DNA of 64,000 nt from Trichoplusia ni (lineage: Eukaryota > Arthropoda > Insecta > Lepidoptera > Noctuidae), in contig NC_039490.1 of the NCBI RefSeq assembly GCF_003590095.1, positions 4,853,834-4,917,833 of the forward strand. Direction: 5' to 3'. The position numbers and the translations under genes are program-made. This document shows positions 1 to 10,100 of this stretch, piece after piece (within the stretch, counting starts at the first letter, position 1; each line of letters opens with the position of its first letter). A model generated the notes under the pieces. That model was not told the DNA's origin and did no database searches. It was given only the letters and a program-made list of their open reading frames with translations.

Positions 1-559
1 AACTTTGTACTAAAAGTTATTGTCCGACGCTTTTTAGTGTCCTTATCGGAATTAAGTTGGAGTCATAGCTATAAAACAAGATTGTAATCTATAAACTTTT
101 GTACCGGGTGATGAGAAAGTTTTTTTGGTCACGTGCAAATACTTTAATGCTTAACACATTTAAGTATAGAATAAAATGAACTTGAATGGCCATAAACGAG
201 TGGTTGCGAGAATAGGATAAAAACCTACTTTTACATTTTTAAGATGTTTGCGCAAGTTTAGTTTTTAATGCAACAGGTTTTAGCCAGTTACAAGGTTACT
301 CTTACAGTAGAATATTAATCTTATACTTTTATTAATTAAGTAAATCCAGGAATTAGAAAAGAAACTTACCTTAAACAAACAAATTCACATTACAATCGAA
401 AGCATCCAAAGTAAATCCGTTTTTGAATTAAAAACCGCACAAAATGCACTTACACAAATTGATACAGTTCCAACACACGAAAAGTTTCAGTCACTAAGAC
501 ACAGTATTGAATACAATAAAGGGCAGTTGTAAAATTTTGTTTTAATTTAGTTTTGACGG

Positions 560-640
560 TGCGTGGCGTGCGCTTACCGCGAACGCTGCCCAACGACTGA
601 ACGCTGAGCGCCAGTGGCGAGCAACGTTTCTAATTTTATC
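560..640 (-). promoter_or_regulatory. Possible promoter and 5' UTR exon of an off-window minus-strand gene
   Basis: This CpG-rich island sits in AT-rich DNA. Read on the minus strand it has an arthropod initiator-like TTCAGTCGTT (about 605-596) followed by a strong splice donor, GCG|GTAAGCG, with the exon edge at 578. That is the usual shape of a non-coding first exon whose gene would continue beyond position 1. No coding sequence in the window supports it, so it remains a suggestion. Confidence 0.22.
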
Positions 641-1744
641 GTACCAGTAACACGAGATAAAGCCGGTCTTTATTGAGACTTTTTTATTTTATAATATACT
701 TACTAAAGACTGAAGAAAATCGACGATTAAAATGAATCAGACATTAACGGGTTTGCCGCCAGATGATGATGTTCAACAAAGCAAACTTTGTAACTAGTGA
801 GATAATTGGACGTAGGCCCTAACATACGGTATTGCCATTACTACTAAGATAGGTTTGAAGACCTGCGAATGGTTCCAGACAATGTTATGAAACGCTGGCA
901 AAGTTTGGCATTAATTGTCATTGGCACACTATCTAATCTCTCCCATTCTTCCTGCTTGTTTATTCATTAAGATTTTGGCTAATTTCAGACTTAGGTAAAT
1001 GTTTATTATTTATAGAGTGTGGTTTTATTAATAATTCAACTCTGATGTATAAGTTGATACGTATTTTTGAGAGTTGCTATTCGAACAAAATTTTTAATCA
1101 TTATATTGTCCATTAGAAAGAAATTAAATAAACTTTGTTTGTTTTAGTTATAAATCTAGTTTAATTAGTTTTCTATAAGAATAAGTTAAACATAAACGAT
1201 TCCAGTGTTACAAGGTGATCATGGGTGTCTTTATGACAAGGTGTTGAACACACGGCACGAGCGAATGAATGGCAAGTACTCTACGATTAAAATGATTGGC
1301 TTTTAAATTAAATAGCAATAAATAATAAAGTTAATTTGCTATTATACATGAATACTGGTACCTATGTGTAAGCACAGGGTTGCAAGTTTAAACGAAATAA
1401 AAAATCCACGACACTACTTTGGCTCATGGCTTCTATTAATAATTTAAGTGTCTTTTAGTCACGAGGTAAATTACGGTGTTCAATTAATGATTAATAATTA
1501 ATTTATCAATTCAGTTAAATATTCGAAGCACATACAAAAACATTATCTAGTATAATTCCCTGACGCAGAGAGCCGTGTGTCACGGGATTACTCATTCGGC
1601 CTCAAGAGATAAATAAAACGTGGTCGTACCGAATTTAATTATATAAACATTACAATTTAATTATCAGGTATTTTGTAAACTTCCATTACATATCACAGTT
1701 ATGTGAAAATTGTTTGAAAAGCAATGTTTTATTAGATTTTTTGA

Positions 1745-1905
1745 CAACATGGTTAGACGAGGTGTTGAGGCAGTCATGCCAAACCCACTGTACGCAACGT
1801 GTCGCGGGTTCGTTACCCGCCTAGAAAAAGTATTTGTGATATTCCTGCTTGTCCTATAATATTGGTCTGGGTGTCAGTGTGTAGGTGATTTGAATAATGG
1901 AAATG
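1745..1905 (+). repeat. tRNA-derived SINE-like copy
   Basis: The head contains a B-box-like GGGTTCGTTACCC (about 1805-1820) preceded by a degenerate A box. The body contains TTTGTGATATTCCTGC and GGTCTGGGTGT. The same TCTGGGTGT motif ends the tRNA-SINE copies at 15432-15600 and 38610-38785. There are no clear target duplications, so the limits are approximate. Confidence 0.5.
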
Positions 1906-2370
1906 GGTTTTCTTTAAAGAAAGAACGATTTTTGATGTTTTCCCTGCTGAACATTACTTGTGCTTTGGAGTTTATGTATGTATTTAGATATTTTTGTTAG
2001 CCGGGACTCTTTTCAGTGGTTATAATACAAGATAGCGGCTTTGCTGAGATTGTAAGATTAAGGATTTAGATCAGTACGATGTATTCTAATGCTGCTTACC
2101 TTACGAGCTGGGACTATCGTCGATAAAAGGAGAGCTAGATTTTTCTTCATTGCACACCAAACGAGTCTAGGATTTAACAACTATCAATAGATTGCCATCC
2201 AAATGGCATTTGGCCATCACAATAATTGTAAATTATTGTCATTGCTGTTGACCGTGAGTGTTCCGCTCCGTACTGAATTTCCAATAATTGTGTTCGAAAA
2301 ATGAATAGACTAATACGAACAGTGCCAATTTCTATTCAGTAATCGGCCATTATACATAGCAGAATCGAGG

Positions 2371-2545
2371 CTCAGGTGGTCTGATCGTTAAGAGTGATAT
2401 TTCACTACATTTCACGGCAAATCTTTATTTTTGAGTATTTTGCTTGCCCTGAGTTCAATGTCTATGAGCATGTCACTTAAATGTTTGAAACCTCCGCGAC
2501 ACACAGACGAAAATATTTAGTGTGGGAGACGTTTTTTTTTTTTAA
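2371..2545 (+). repeat. tRNA-derived SINE copy, diverged
   Basis: A degraded A box (GTGGTCTGATCGTTAAG) is followed by the body string TCTATGAGCATG and the tail CCTCCGCGACACA...GTGTGGGAGACG with a T-run. The same tail recurs near 10530, 13400, 18990, 39120 and 50330, which marks one SINE family scattered through the window. Confidence 0.5.
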
Positions 2546-3403
2546 ATAATGATTTGACTTTATCCTAAACGTGAATTCCCCATTGTTTTTTATAAATGCT
2601 AGCACGACGCCAAACCTAACCCCACATTCATTAATAATGCGCGCTTGTTGCCAAAATTCTCTAATTAATTGCTTCCCGCGTATGTGTGAAACTGTAATAA
2701 ATATGTTTGGTTGGTTTGGTTAGGTTATTTCTAGTTGTAATTTTGTTAGAAACGTAATGATAGTATTTTCTACACTATTAGATAGTATTATCGAAACTTT
2801 AACTTGAATATATTTTTAAAGAATAATTACTGCGTGGTCGTCGAATAATTCGGTAGCCAATAATATGATTTGTAGATTTTTTTTAGTTTGTAGATATGTA
2901 AACATGGAAAGATCTCGGAAGGTACTGAATAGATTTGATTCTGGTGATATTAACAGGAATCCCGGCTACATAGTATATTTTATCCCTCCATTCGTTACGG
3001 GGGTGAGCAATAAAACTTTTCACGATCAACAATTAAGGAATTATTTTATAAACTACTGAATAGGTATATTTCGCTCAAACATTAACAAGAGTTTGAGAAA
3101 ACATAATAGGTTAAATGTTATGAAATATTTAGAATTTAATAGTAAAGAATATAATTCATTTGCGTGAAATGTAGGTTGCATAGCGATGGACAGTAGAAAT
3201 GAAACAGTACCGGATACATTTTGTCAGCCTACGACATGCAAATATTTAAGTACATAGGTACCTATACCACAGCAGCTTCGATTAATTTGTATTGTATGTT
3301 TATTTGAATAAATAAAGAAATTTATTTTGTTACCCACAATAAAAAATTACTTACTACTTAAGTTAACTACAATTTATAGCGTACAAAATATTTACCGCTT
3401 AAC

Positions 3404-3432
3404 TGGCAACGCTAAGGCGTTGCTATGGCAAC
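3404..3432 (+). promoter_or_regulatory. X-box (RFX site) of the IFT57 promoter
   Basis: GTTGCTATGGCAAC at 3419-3432 is a perfect palindromic X-box (half site, 2-nt spacer, inverted half site), the binding site of RFX transcription factors that drive ciliary genes. It overlaps a second inverted repeat, GCAACGC TAAG GCGTTGC (3406-3423), so three GCAAC/GTTGC half sites are packed into 29 bp. It lies 70 bp before the IFT57 ATG, a typical spacing for ciliary genes in insects and nematodes. Confidence 0.8.
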
Positions 3433-3501
3433 GGTTCGCCAACAGAAACCAGTAACTCTGACACTTGTATAATAACAGAACGTAGTGCTTTAACAGTAAA
3501 C

Positions 3502-4623
3502 ATGGATCTACGGCTTATGGATAAACTGCGGTTACTCAAAATCGATACAGAATTGCGTCCACAAATAAAAATGAAGCCGATGAGTCGATATTACTTTATG
3601 ACTGGTACTAACCCTGGTGAACAGTTCTTTGTGTTTGCGTCTACTGCCGCTTGGCTTATCAGGAAGACTGGTAAGGAGTTTGAGCAGCCGAACGAAGAAG
3701 ACGATCCCAACAGCATCACAGCCACCATTCTAGACGTCTTGAGAGAAAAAGATATCACGGTCGATTTCTCCTCACACAAACTCAAGCAGGGCTACGGCGA
3801 ACAAATCTGTTACATATTAAACGTCCTAGCAGATGAAGCTTTGAAAACCGAAGAGTTTGAATGGGAAAAACCTAGGGTAGATATTGCAGAACCAGAAGAG
3901 GCTTCTGATGACGTAGACCAAGTGGAAGATGAGACGGAAATACTTTTAGACAAAGTGGAAGAAGAAATGGCTATCTACTCTGGCGAGAGTGATCAAGAAT
4001 TTGAGGTTGAAGAAAAGGAATCTAGCCTAGTCAAAAAGGTCCATGATTGGGAACAATGGAAACTGGAGCTAGAAAGAGTGGCTCCAGCGTTAAGATTAAA
4101 AATCTCAGCAGATGGAAGAGACTGGAGAGCGAGGCACTCGCAAATGAGGACTTACAGAGATGAACTTTTCGAGAGATTCAAGACCACCGGAACCCAGTTA
4201 AACAAGCTGCACGGAAGTATAAGTTCAGTACTAGATAAGATAACAGCTAGAGAAAATATATTGAACGAACAGTTTGAGCCCTTAGTTCGGGAGTACGGAG
4301 CGTTGTTAGATGAATTGAATAAGGTTACAAATGAATACAAAGATGCCAGCGTTGGGGTGACTGAAAGACAAGAAATGCTGAATGATCTCACATCGAAGGT
4401 AGAAAATATAAAGCAAAGGACGGAATCTAAAGGGTCTTCGATGAATGATAACTCACCGTTGGTGACTGCAAAGAAGGCAGTCTCGAATCTGAAGAAAGAT
4501 ATCCAGGACATGGACTTCCAGATCATTGTATTACTGTGGCTGTTGACAACGAAGGAGAATCCTAATAGCAATAATTTGTTCACTAATGCAGAATCTAAGA
4601 TGGTTGGCATTGAAACTTATTGA
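3502..4623 (+). CDS. IFT57: Intraflagellar transport protein 57 (IFT57), single exon
   Basis: IFT57 is a subunit of the IFT-B complex that carries cargo along ciliary axonemes, in insects mainly in sensory cilia and sperm. The 373-aa product matches the family from end to end. Residues 1 to about 120 form the CH-like N domain with the recognisable YYFMTGTNPGEQF, AAWLI and EFEQP blocks. An acidic linker follows at about 130-180, then a WxxELERV segment and a long coiled coil (about 185-350) with GVTER and GSSMNDNSPLV. It is a little shorter than the vertebrate protein (about 430 aa), mostly in the N-terminal extension and linker. The ATG has a good context (AACATGG). There are no introns, although vertebrate orthologues have many. 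The C-terminal 35 residues are the least conserved. A possible poly(A) signal, ATTAAA, lies at about 4838-4843. The upstream X-box supports a functional ciliary gene rather than a dead retrocopy. Confidence 0.93.
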   Translation: MDLRLMDKLRLLKIDTELRPQIKMKPMSRYYFMTGTNPGEQFFVFASTAAWLIRKTGKEFEQPNEEDDPNSITATILDVLREKDITVDFSSHKLKQGYGEQICYILNVLADEALKTEEFEWEKPRVDIAEPEEASDDVDQVEDETEILLDKVEEEMAIYSGESDQEFEVEEKESSLVKKVHDWEQWKLELERVAPALRLKISADGRDWRARHSQMRTYRDELFERFKTTGTQLNKLHGSISSVLDKITARENILNEQFEPLVREYGALLDELNKVTNEYKDASVGVTERQEMLNDLTSKVENIKQRTESKGSSMNDNSPLVTAKKAVSNLKKDIQDMDFQIIVLLWLLTTKENPNSNNLFTNAESKMVGIETY

Positions 4624-5149
4624 TTATGGAAATGAAAGTGCACTTGTGAGAAATTGTATATATCTTTTAGTCCTTCAACCGAATATTTTTGCATTTTTTT
4701 ATGCTTGATAAAAGACTCTTTGTGAAACCTTTCTTTTAAGAGTTTTGAAATAATGTCAACATGTTCCATTTGATAGTAAATGGTTTCAATTGTTACCACA
4801 CGTCATACTCGTGTCATGAGGTGGCGAATTTTAAGTTATTAAATACATTGTGATGGTAAATAATAATTTAATTTGTGTAATGACATAAGTACTGCTGTAT
4901 GAGTTTATGGCTTACATTTAAGTTCTTTTGGGAAAAGTGAAGTGCATCTACGTAATATTAAAGCGCATATCGTGGCGCAACACTGTTTCTTCATAATAGC
5001 TGTACGTATCTATAGATTGTATTGAACTAAACCAAGGTAAAAAGTTCTCTTATTTCAAGGAGGCCCTTTCAGGCGTTTCCGATGAGACAAGTTTTGGCAA
5101 CTAGCGATTATAAGGGATAAATACTATTGCTACACTAGGGATAAATTAC
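4624..5149. other. IFT57 3' UTR and spacer
   Basis: No gene seen. The first 200 bases are probably IFT57 3' UTR. The rest is AT-rich spacer up to the hAT element, ending in that element's left target duplication (TAAATTAC, 5142-5149). Confidence 0.5.
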
Positions 5150-5755
5150 TAGAGATGGGCCGAGTACTCGTTTGATACTCGGTACTCTGCGTACTCTTCG
5201 GGTTTTTTTGATACTCGAACTCGGCCGAATAACTCGGTTATTTGATAACGAGTAACGAGTGTCGAGTATACGTTGTTTAAGAAAAGCAATATATTTAGGT
5301 AGGTATAATGAAAACAATTGTTAATCAAAAAACATTTATTAGTAATTTAGGAAACCTTTCAAAATTCTGAATTAATAAAATCAAAATTATGTTATTGATT
5401 TTAGGAGTAATGAGACAAAATTATGAGAATAGTAATAAAAATAATTAATATTGAAAATATTAAATAAAATAATATAACAAAGGTAAGTTATGATGCAGTC
5501 CAGGAGCACAAGGTTCTCTGCACGTTCTGGTAACAGTAGCTGCCTATTTCTATTTTAACGCGAGCCCATGTCTTGACCGGCGCAAACCTGTTTGCATTTG
5601 TTTTGCGCCCTTTCATTGAACCGAGTTACTCGGCCGAGTACTCGGTTGAAAAAAATTGAACCGAGTTACTCGGCCGAGTACTCGGTTGAAAAAAATTGAG
5701 CCAAGTAAAACTCGATAGTCGTTACTCGGCAAAAGTGGTACTCGGCGTATCTCTA
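5150..5755. mobile_element. Non-autonomous hAT-family transposon (606 bp)
   Basis: The ends are TAGAGATGGGCCGAGTACTC on the left and an inverted GTACTCGGCGTATCTCTA on the right. The TAGAGATG terminus is typical of the hAT superfamily. The element is bordered by a perfect 8-bp direct repeat TAAATTAC (5142-5149 and 5756-5763), the target length hAT elements make. The interior is dense in GAGTACTCG/CGAGT palindromes and has a tandem duplication of about 40 bp near the right end (about 5615-5695). It has no transposase frame, so it depends on an element elsewhere. Confidence 0.88.
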
Positions 5756-5763
5756 TAAATTAC

Positions 5764-7120
5764 CTTAATAATCTTTAGATGAGTTGAGTTGCGCTCTCAA
5801 GTGATGTTTAGAAATTTATATAGTTTTTCCATTTTATTATCAAGTACTGGTCAAGTGCGAGTCTGATATTGTGTACAAATAACTAAAGAAAAAACTCAAA
5901 AAACCGTCCCATATTCGGCAATTGAAATACCGTCCGTTCTGTAGATACCGGCTTTTTTCCAGGGTTTAATGCTAACGACACGACGACGAATCCCATGCCA
6001 GGGGTACGAATTTGCTTTTAAACTGTTATCTTTGTACCTCGTCCGCGCTAAGTTAGCCTTTTTGACAGCTACTACGTAAAAGATAGATTATATCATTTTT
6101 TCTTGTTCTAAATCATCATCAGCCCATGTTAGTCCAAACGCCTGATATTGTGATAAATGTTTTTTTTATCTAGTTAAACACATTACAATAATATTGTATG
6201 GAAAGTACGTTAAAGTATTATTTGAAATTCGACAGAATAAAAACAGCTATAGTGTATCACCCTTAGTGATGTGCTAAAAGTTTAAAAATACTCGACTATC
6301 GAGAAACTAATAATTATTTTGCACGACTAGTAAACAAGTGTCAAAGAAAATATGGTTGCACCGTTACTATTAAGTTTAAAAAAGAGTTCTATTTAATATA
6401 AACTAAAATAATTATTATTTCAAAGCATAAAATAGAATGAAAATTGTTCTACTTTAGCATCGAATTTCATTTTAAATCATCAGTGGCATACAGCAATTTG
6501 GTCATCTCAACTCTGACAGAGTACTGAAATTTTCTGGTGCAAAAACAAAATGGGATGAAAAACCTTTATCACTTAAGTAAGGATAAAGGGAACTACATAA
6601 AGTAGCAGCTGCTAAGACCGACTAAAATAATACGCATATTAAATTTGATTAACATCGAACAAGCCGTTTAGGGGAATTATGGTTAGTAACACTATTCATA
6701 GAATATTTTTAGTTTTACCCTTTGGCAATGTCAAAACTCTGCAAGTCGGTAAAAGTCATTGTCAATTTGACGTATGACATTCACAACTGTACAGTACATC
6801 ACAAATCGTTAAAATTCGGCTAAAAATGATTTAGTTGCAAGTGTAAACACGCAATATTATTGCCAAATGTTTAATATATAGCTAAACATGACACTGTAGA
6901 ACAAATATAGAACTTAAATACTCTTTTTACGTAGCCTCACTATACTTTAATAAATTATTTAAAAATAGTAAATAATATAATAGTATACATAAGATAAATG
7001 TAATAATTAATCGGGCATAATAAGTAAGTTCGCTCTGATTGAATAATAAAATCTAATTAAGGTTGAACCGTGATAAATGTTTACATGCTTTCATCATTTA
7101 TTTATTTTAATTGAAGTTTC
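5764..7120. other. Spacer upstream of LARGE
   Basis: AT-rich with no supported gene. The right end probably contains the LARGE promoter or 5' UTR. A pyrimidine-poor TTTCAG at about 7117-7122 could be the acceptor of a 5' UTR intron, but no donor was identified. Confidence 0.4.
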
Positions 7121-7172
7121 AGAGCAAATAGCTGTTGTATTCTAAAATGGAATAAGTCACTAGATTTTTTTT

Positions 7173-7181
7173 ATGAAATGA
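7173..7181 (+). promoter_or_regulatory. Minimal uORF overlapping the LARGE start codon
   Basis: ATGAAATGA encodes Met-Lys-stop. Its TGA (7179-7181) overlaps the LARGE ATG (7178-7180) by two bases, so a ribosome that starts at the first ATG terminates on top of the second. This arrangement can lower or regulate initiation at the main start by re-initiation. The sequence is plain; the effect is inference and depends on the 5' UTR reaching this point. Confidence 0.4.
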
Positions 7182-10100
7182 GTATAAAGACAAAGAATTT
7201 GTTGTCGTGCCTGTTCTTTCGGCCATGGCTGATGGTGCCTTTTGGAATGTGGATAGCAGTATCAGTGATCTATTACTGGTGGTTAATATCAAGGATAAGC
7301 CTGCTGGAGACACAGAACAATGTATTCAAGACTCAGTTGAGATTGTCACAGACTGTAATGAAACAGTTGTCTGTGGAATCCGGTTCCAATTATGAAGTGC
7401 CTGTTGTAAGTACTATTATACTTTTTTTAATATCGTTTTATAACTATATAACATTGTGTTAACACATAAAACTTATTTATGACCATTTTTATTATAACTA
7501 ATTAAGTAGCTAGTAAATTCTTTGGGGTTGAAGTTCTTATTCTTCAACAAATATTAACAAATTTGTTTTAAAAAAACTTAAAACCTAGTATTTTCATAGT
7601 ATGGTGTCATCCTATGCTCACTGAGACAGAGAGCATATTTTTTTTCAAGGCCGTTCTGTATTTAATTTCATTTCCCTCCCTGAAAACAGAACAATTTATG
7701 AATGATTATATTAATTTAGCAATTTGTTGTTGTGAGTTGTGTCTAATTGAACATATTAAAAAACTCTTTAAACATGTGCTTAAAGAGAACTGTTAAAGTA
7801 TAATGCTGTAATAACATTTTTATTAGAATAGTATGATTCTTGTTTTCATATTTAATGGTATTAAGACAAGTAGTCCCATCATGCACAGACAACATGATAC
7901 AAATTTTATTTATTTAAGATAGGCTATGCCAGTGTTATCTACTGTGTTGCACTCAGAAAAATTAAAAAATGCATCAAATTTAATTAATCATAACAAAAGT
8001 TACGCCTCTCCAAGCAGCTGAGGTTGGCTATTTAATGAATTGAATTTGAATTAACAGATTAAGTATGTATAGAACCTCTCTCTCACTAACACAAACATAT
8101 TTTTCCAGATTCCAGATGCCATTGGCACTTTATGTGAGACAGTTCACATTGCGCTAGTGTGTATGGCCAAGTGTACACGTCTGATCACTCCCATGTTGAA
8201 ATCTATACTGTATCACCGGCAAAACCCCATACACTTTCATTTAGTAGTGGATACAAGCGCACAAAATACATTTACTAAGCTCTTTGATTCTTGGGATCTT
8301 CCGGATGGTATGTTTTTTTCATGTTATGTACTTAACATTACTTTTTATACTCATAATAACAAGGCAGGCAAAGATGAATTTTTTTTTGCAACTGTTCTTT
8401 ATTTTCTCACTGTTTCAACCTTCCCTAGACTTCCACGAACCTTTCAAGACTAAAATAAGCTAAATCGGTTCAGCCGTCCTTGAGTTTTAGTGGGACTGAC
8501 GAATAGCAATTCATTATTATATATTAGAAAAAGAAGAAGATATTCTTACATAATTGTTTGTTTACTTTCAGTTAAATATTCATGTTATAATGCAGAAGAA
8601 CGCCTTGTTCAAGTTGAATGGATTCCTAACAGTCACTACTCCGGAGCCTACTCTCTGCTCAAGCTGTTGTTCCCCGACATCTTACCGGATACTCTCAGCC
8701 AAGCCATCGTGCTAGACTCCGACCTAACATTTATGTGCGATGTTGCAGAGCTATGGAGCATGTTTCGGAATATGACTGATGATCAGGTATGTATTTCAAT
8801 ATGCCTGAGTGGTGCATAATAATTTCTGTTTTATGCTAATTAATTTGAGGTCAGAGTAAATTTAATATACAAACTCCTTTATTAAAAGTAGAGGTTAACC
8901 CTAATACAGATGTAAGATAAAAATAGTTTTGATTGTGCAAATAAAGATTAAAGAAAGAAAATGTTTGATTTCTGTAAGATTTTAGTAGATGTATATAATT
9001 ATTAGAAGTGAAACATGTCTTTAACCTAAATTGATTTTTGATAAGATTAATCCTAATAAATAAATATCTAGATTTAGATAGCTTTGTACTACCATTCCGC
9101 ACTGTACTAAAAGTATTGATAAGATAGTATCTAATTATTTTTTCATCCATTATTTTATCCTATCATCTTCTAAATTATTTGTCTATTTTGCCTTTTATAA
9201 ATTTCACTAATCACAAGTTCTTCCACAGTTCATAGGGTTAGTGGAAAACGAAAGCGACTGGTACTTGGATACTGCTAAACATTGGCCTGCAATTGGGAGG
9301 GGATACAACACTGGTGTAATGTTGCTAGACCTAAAAAAAATCCGTACAAACACAGACTGGACAAGACTCTGGCAGGATGCAGTAAATGACAACATCGATA
9401 GATTGAAAAAAACTACGCTAGCTGACCAGGATGTTATAAATGGCGTGATTAAGAAGGAGCCTCGCTTTCTATATAATATCAGTTGCCAATATAATGTACA
9501 GATGTCTACACATACTTTGGCAAAGAACTGTTATGGAGAGAACATGAACAATGTCAAGGTATTTATTACTAAAGATTCTTGAAAAAATTGTCAGAAGTGA
9601 GGGGACATTATATTTATTAGCCAATAGCTATTGTTGGGCCTAGACGTCTTCCAAGTGTGGAGATCAGCTAACAACAATCTGACATTGACATTGAATTTAA
9701 ATTAAAATACGATATCGGGGCGGCATTCCCCCTTGAAGTTCAAATCGTGTTTTTCGCCACGGTTACTCTTAGAAGGTACACACACCGGTACAGAGTAATT
9801 TTATATGTAATACAAAGTTATCATGCCTGTTACAACGCTAACAGATAGCCTTTGTACTTTGTTGGGGTTTAAACTATTAAGTCTGTCCCGTTAATTTTAC
9901 CAAAATTGGCATAGTAGGCTATTTCATCGTGTTTTACCTCGATATTTTTTTACAGATAATTCATTGGAACTCACCCTTGAAGTACAAAGTTCGAGTCCGT
10001 GACGTGGACTTTTTCCGTGAGATCCACCAAGCTTACGCGAACTTTGATGGGAACCTGCTGAGACAAAAACTCCATCGGTGCTCCCTAATCGAGCCCTCTA

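Larger units (their letters stand above)
1..3400. other. Intergenic region left of IFT57
   Basis: No convincing multi-exon gene was found. The stretch is AT-rich and holds at least two tRNA-derived SINE copies (listed separately) and a fragment at about 2215-2350 that shares the string GACCGTGAGTGTTCCG with a repeat near 44630. A short ORF at 732-797 (21 codons, starts MNQTLTGLPP) has a good AAAATG start context and GT dinucleotides near its end, so it could be a first coding exon, but no partner exon was found. An open frame at 2865-3059 has no coding signature and is left out. Confidence 0.5.

Noticed and set aside
8490..8571. Upstream part of an open frame running into LARGE exon 3
   Set aside because: The frame crosses the acceptor TTTCAG at 8566-8571. 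Coding similarity starts at 8572, so the upstream part is intron.
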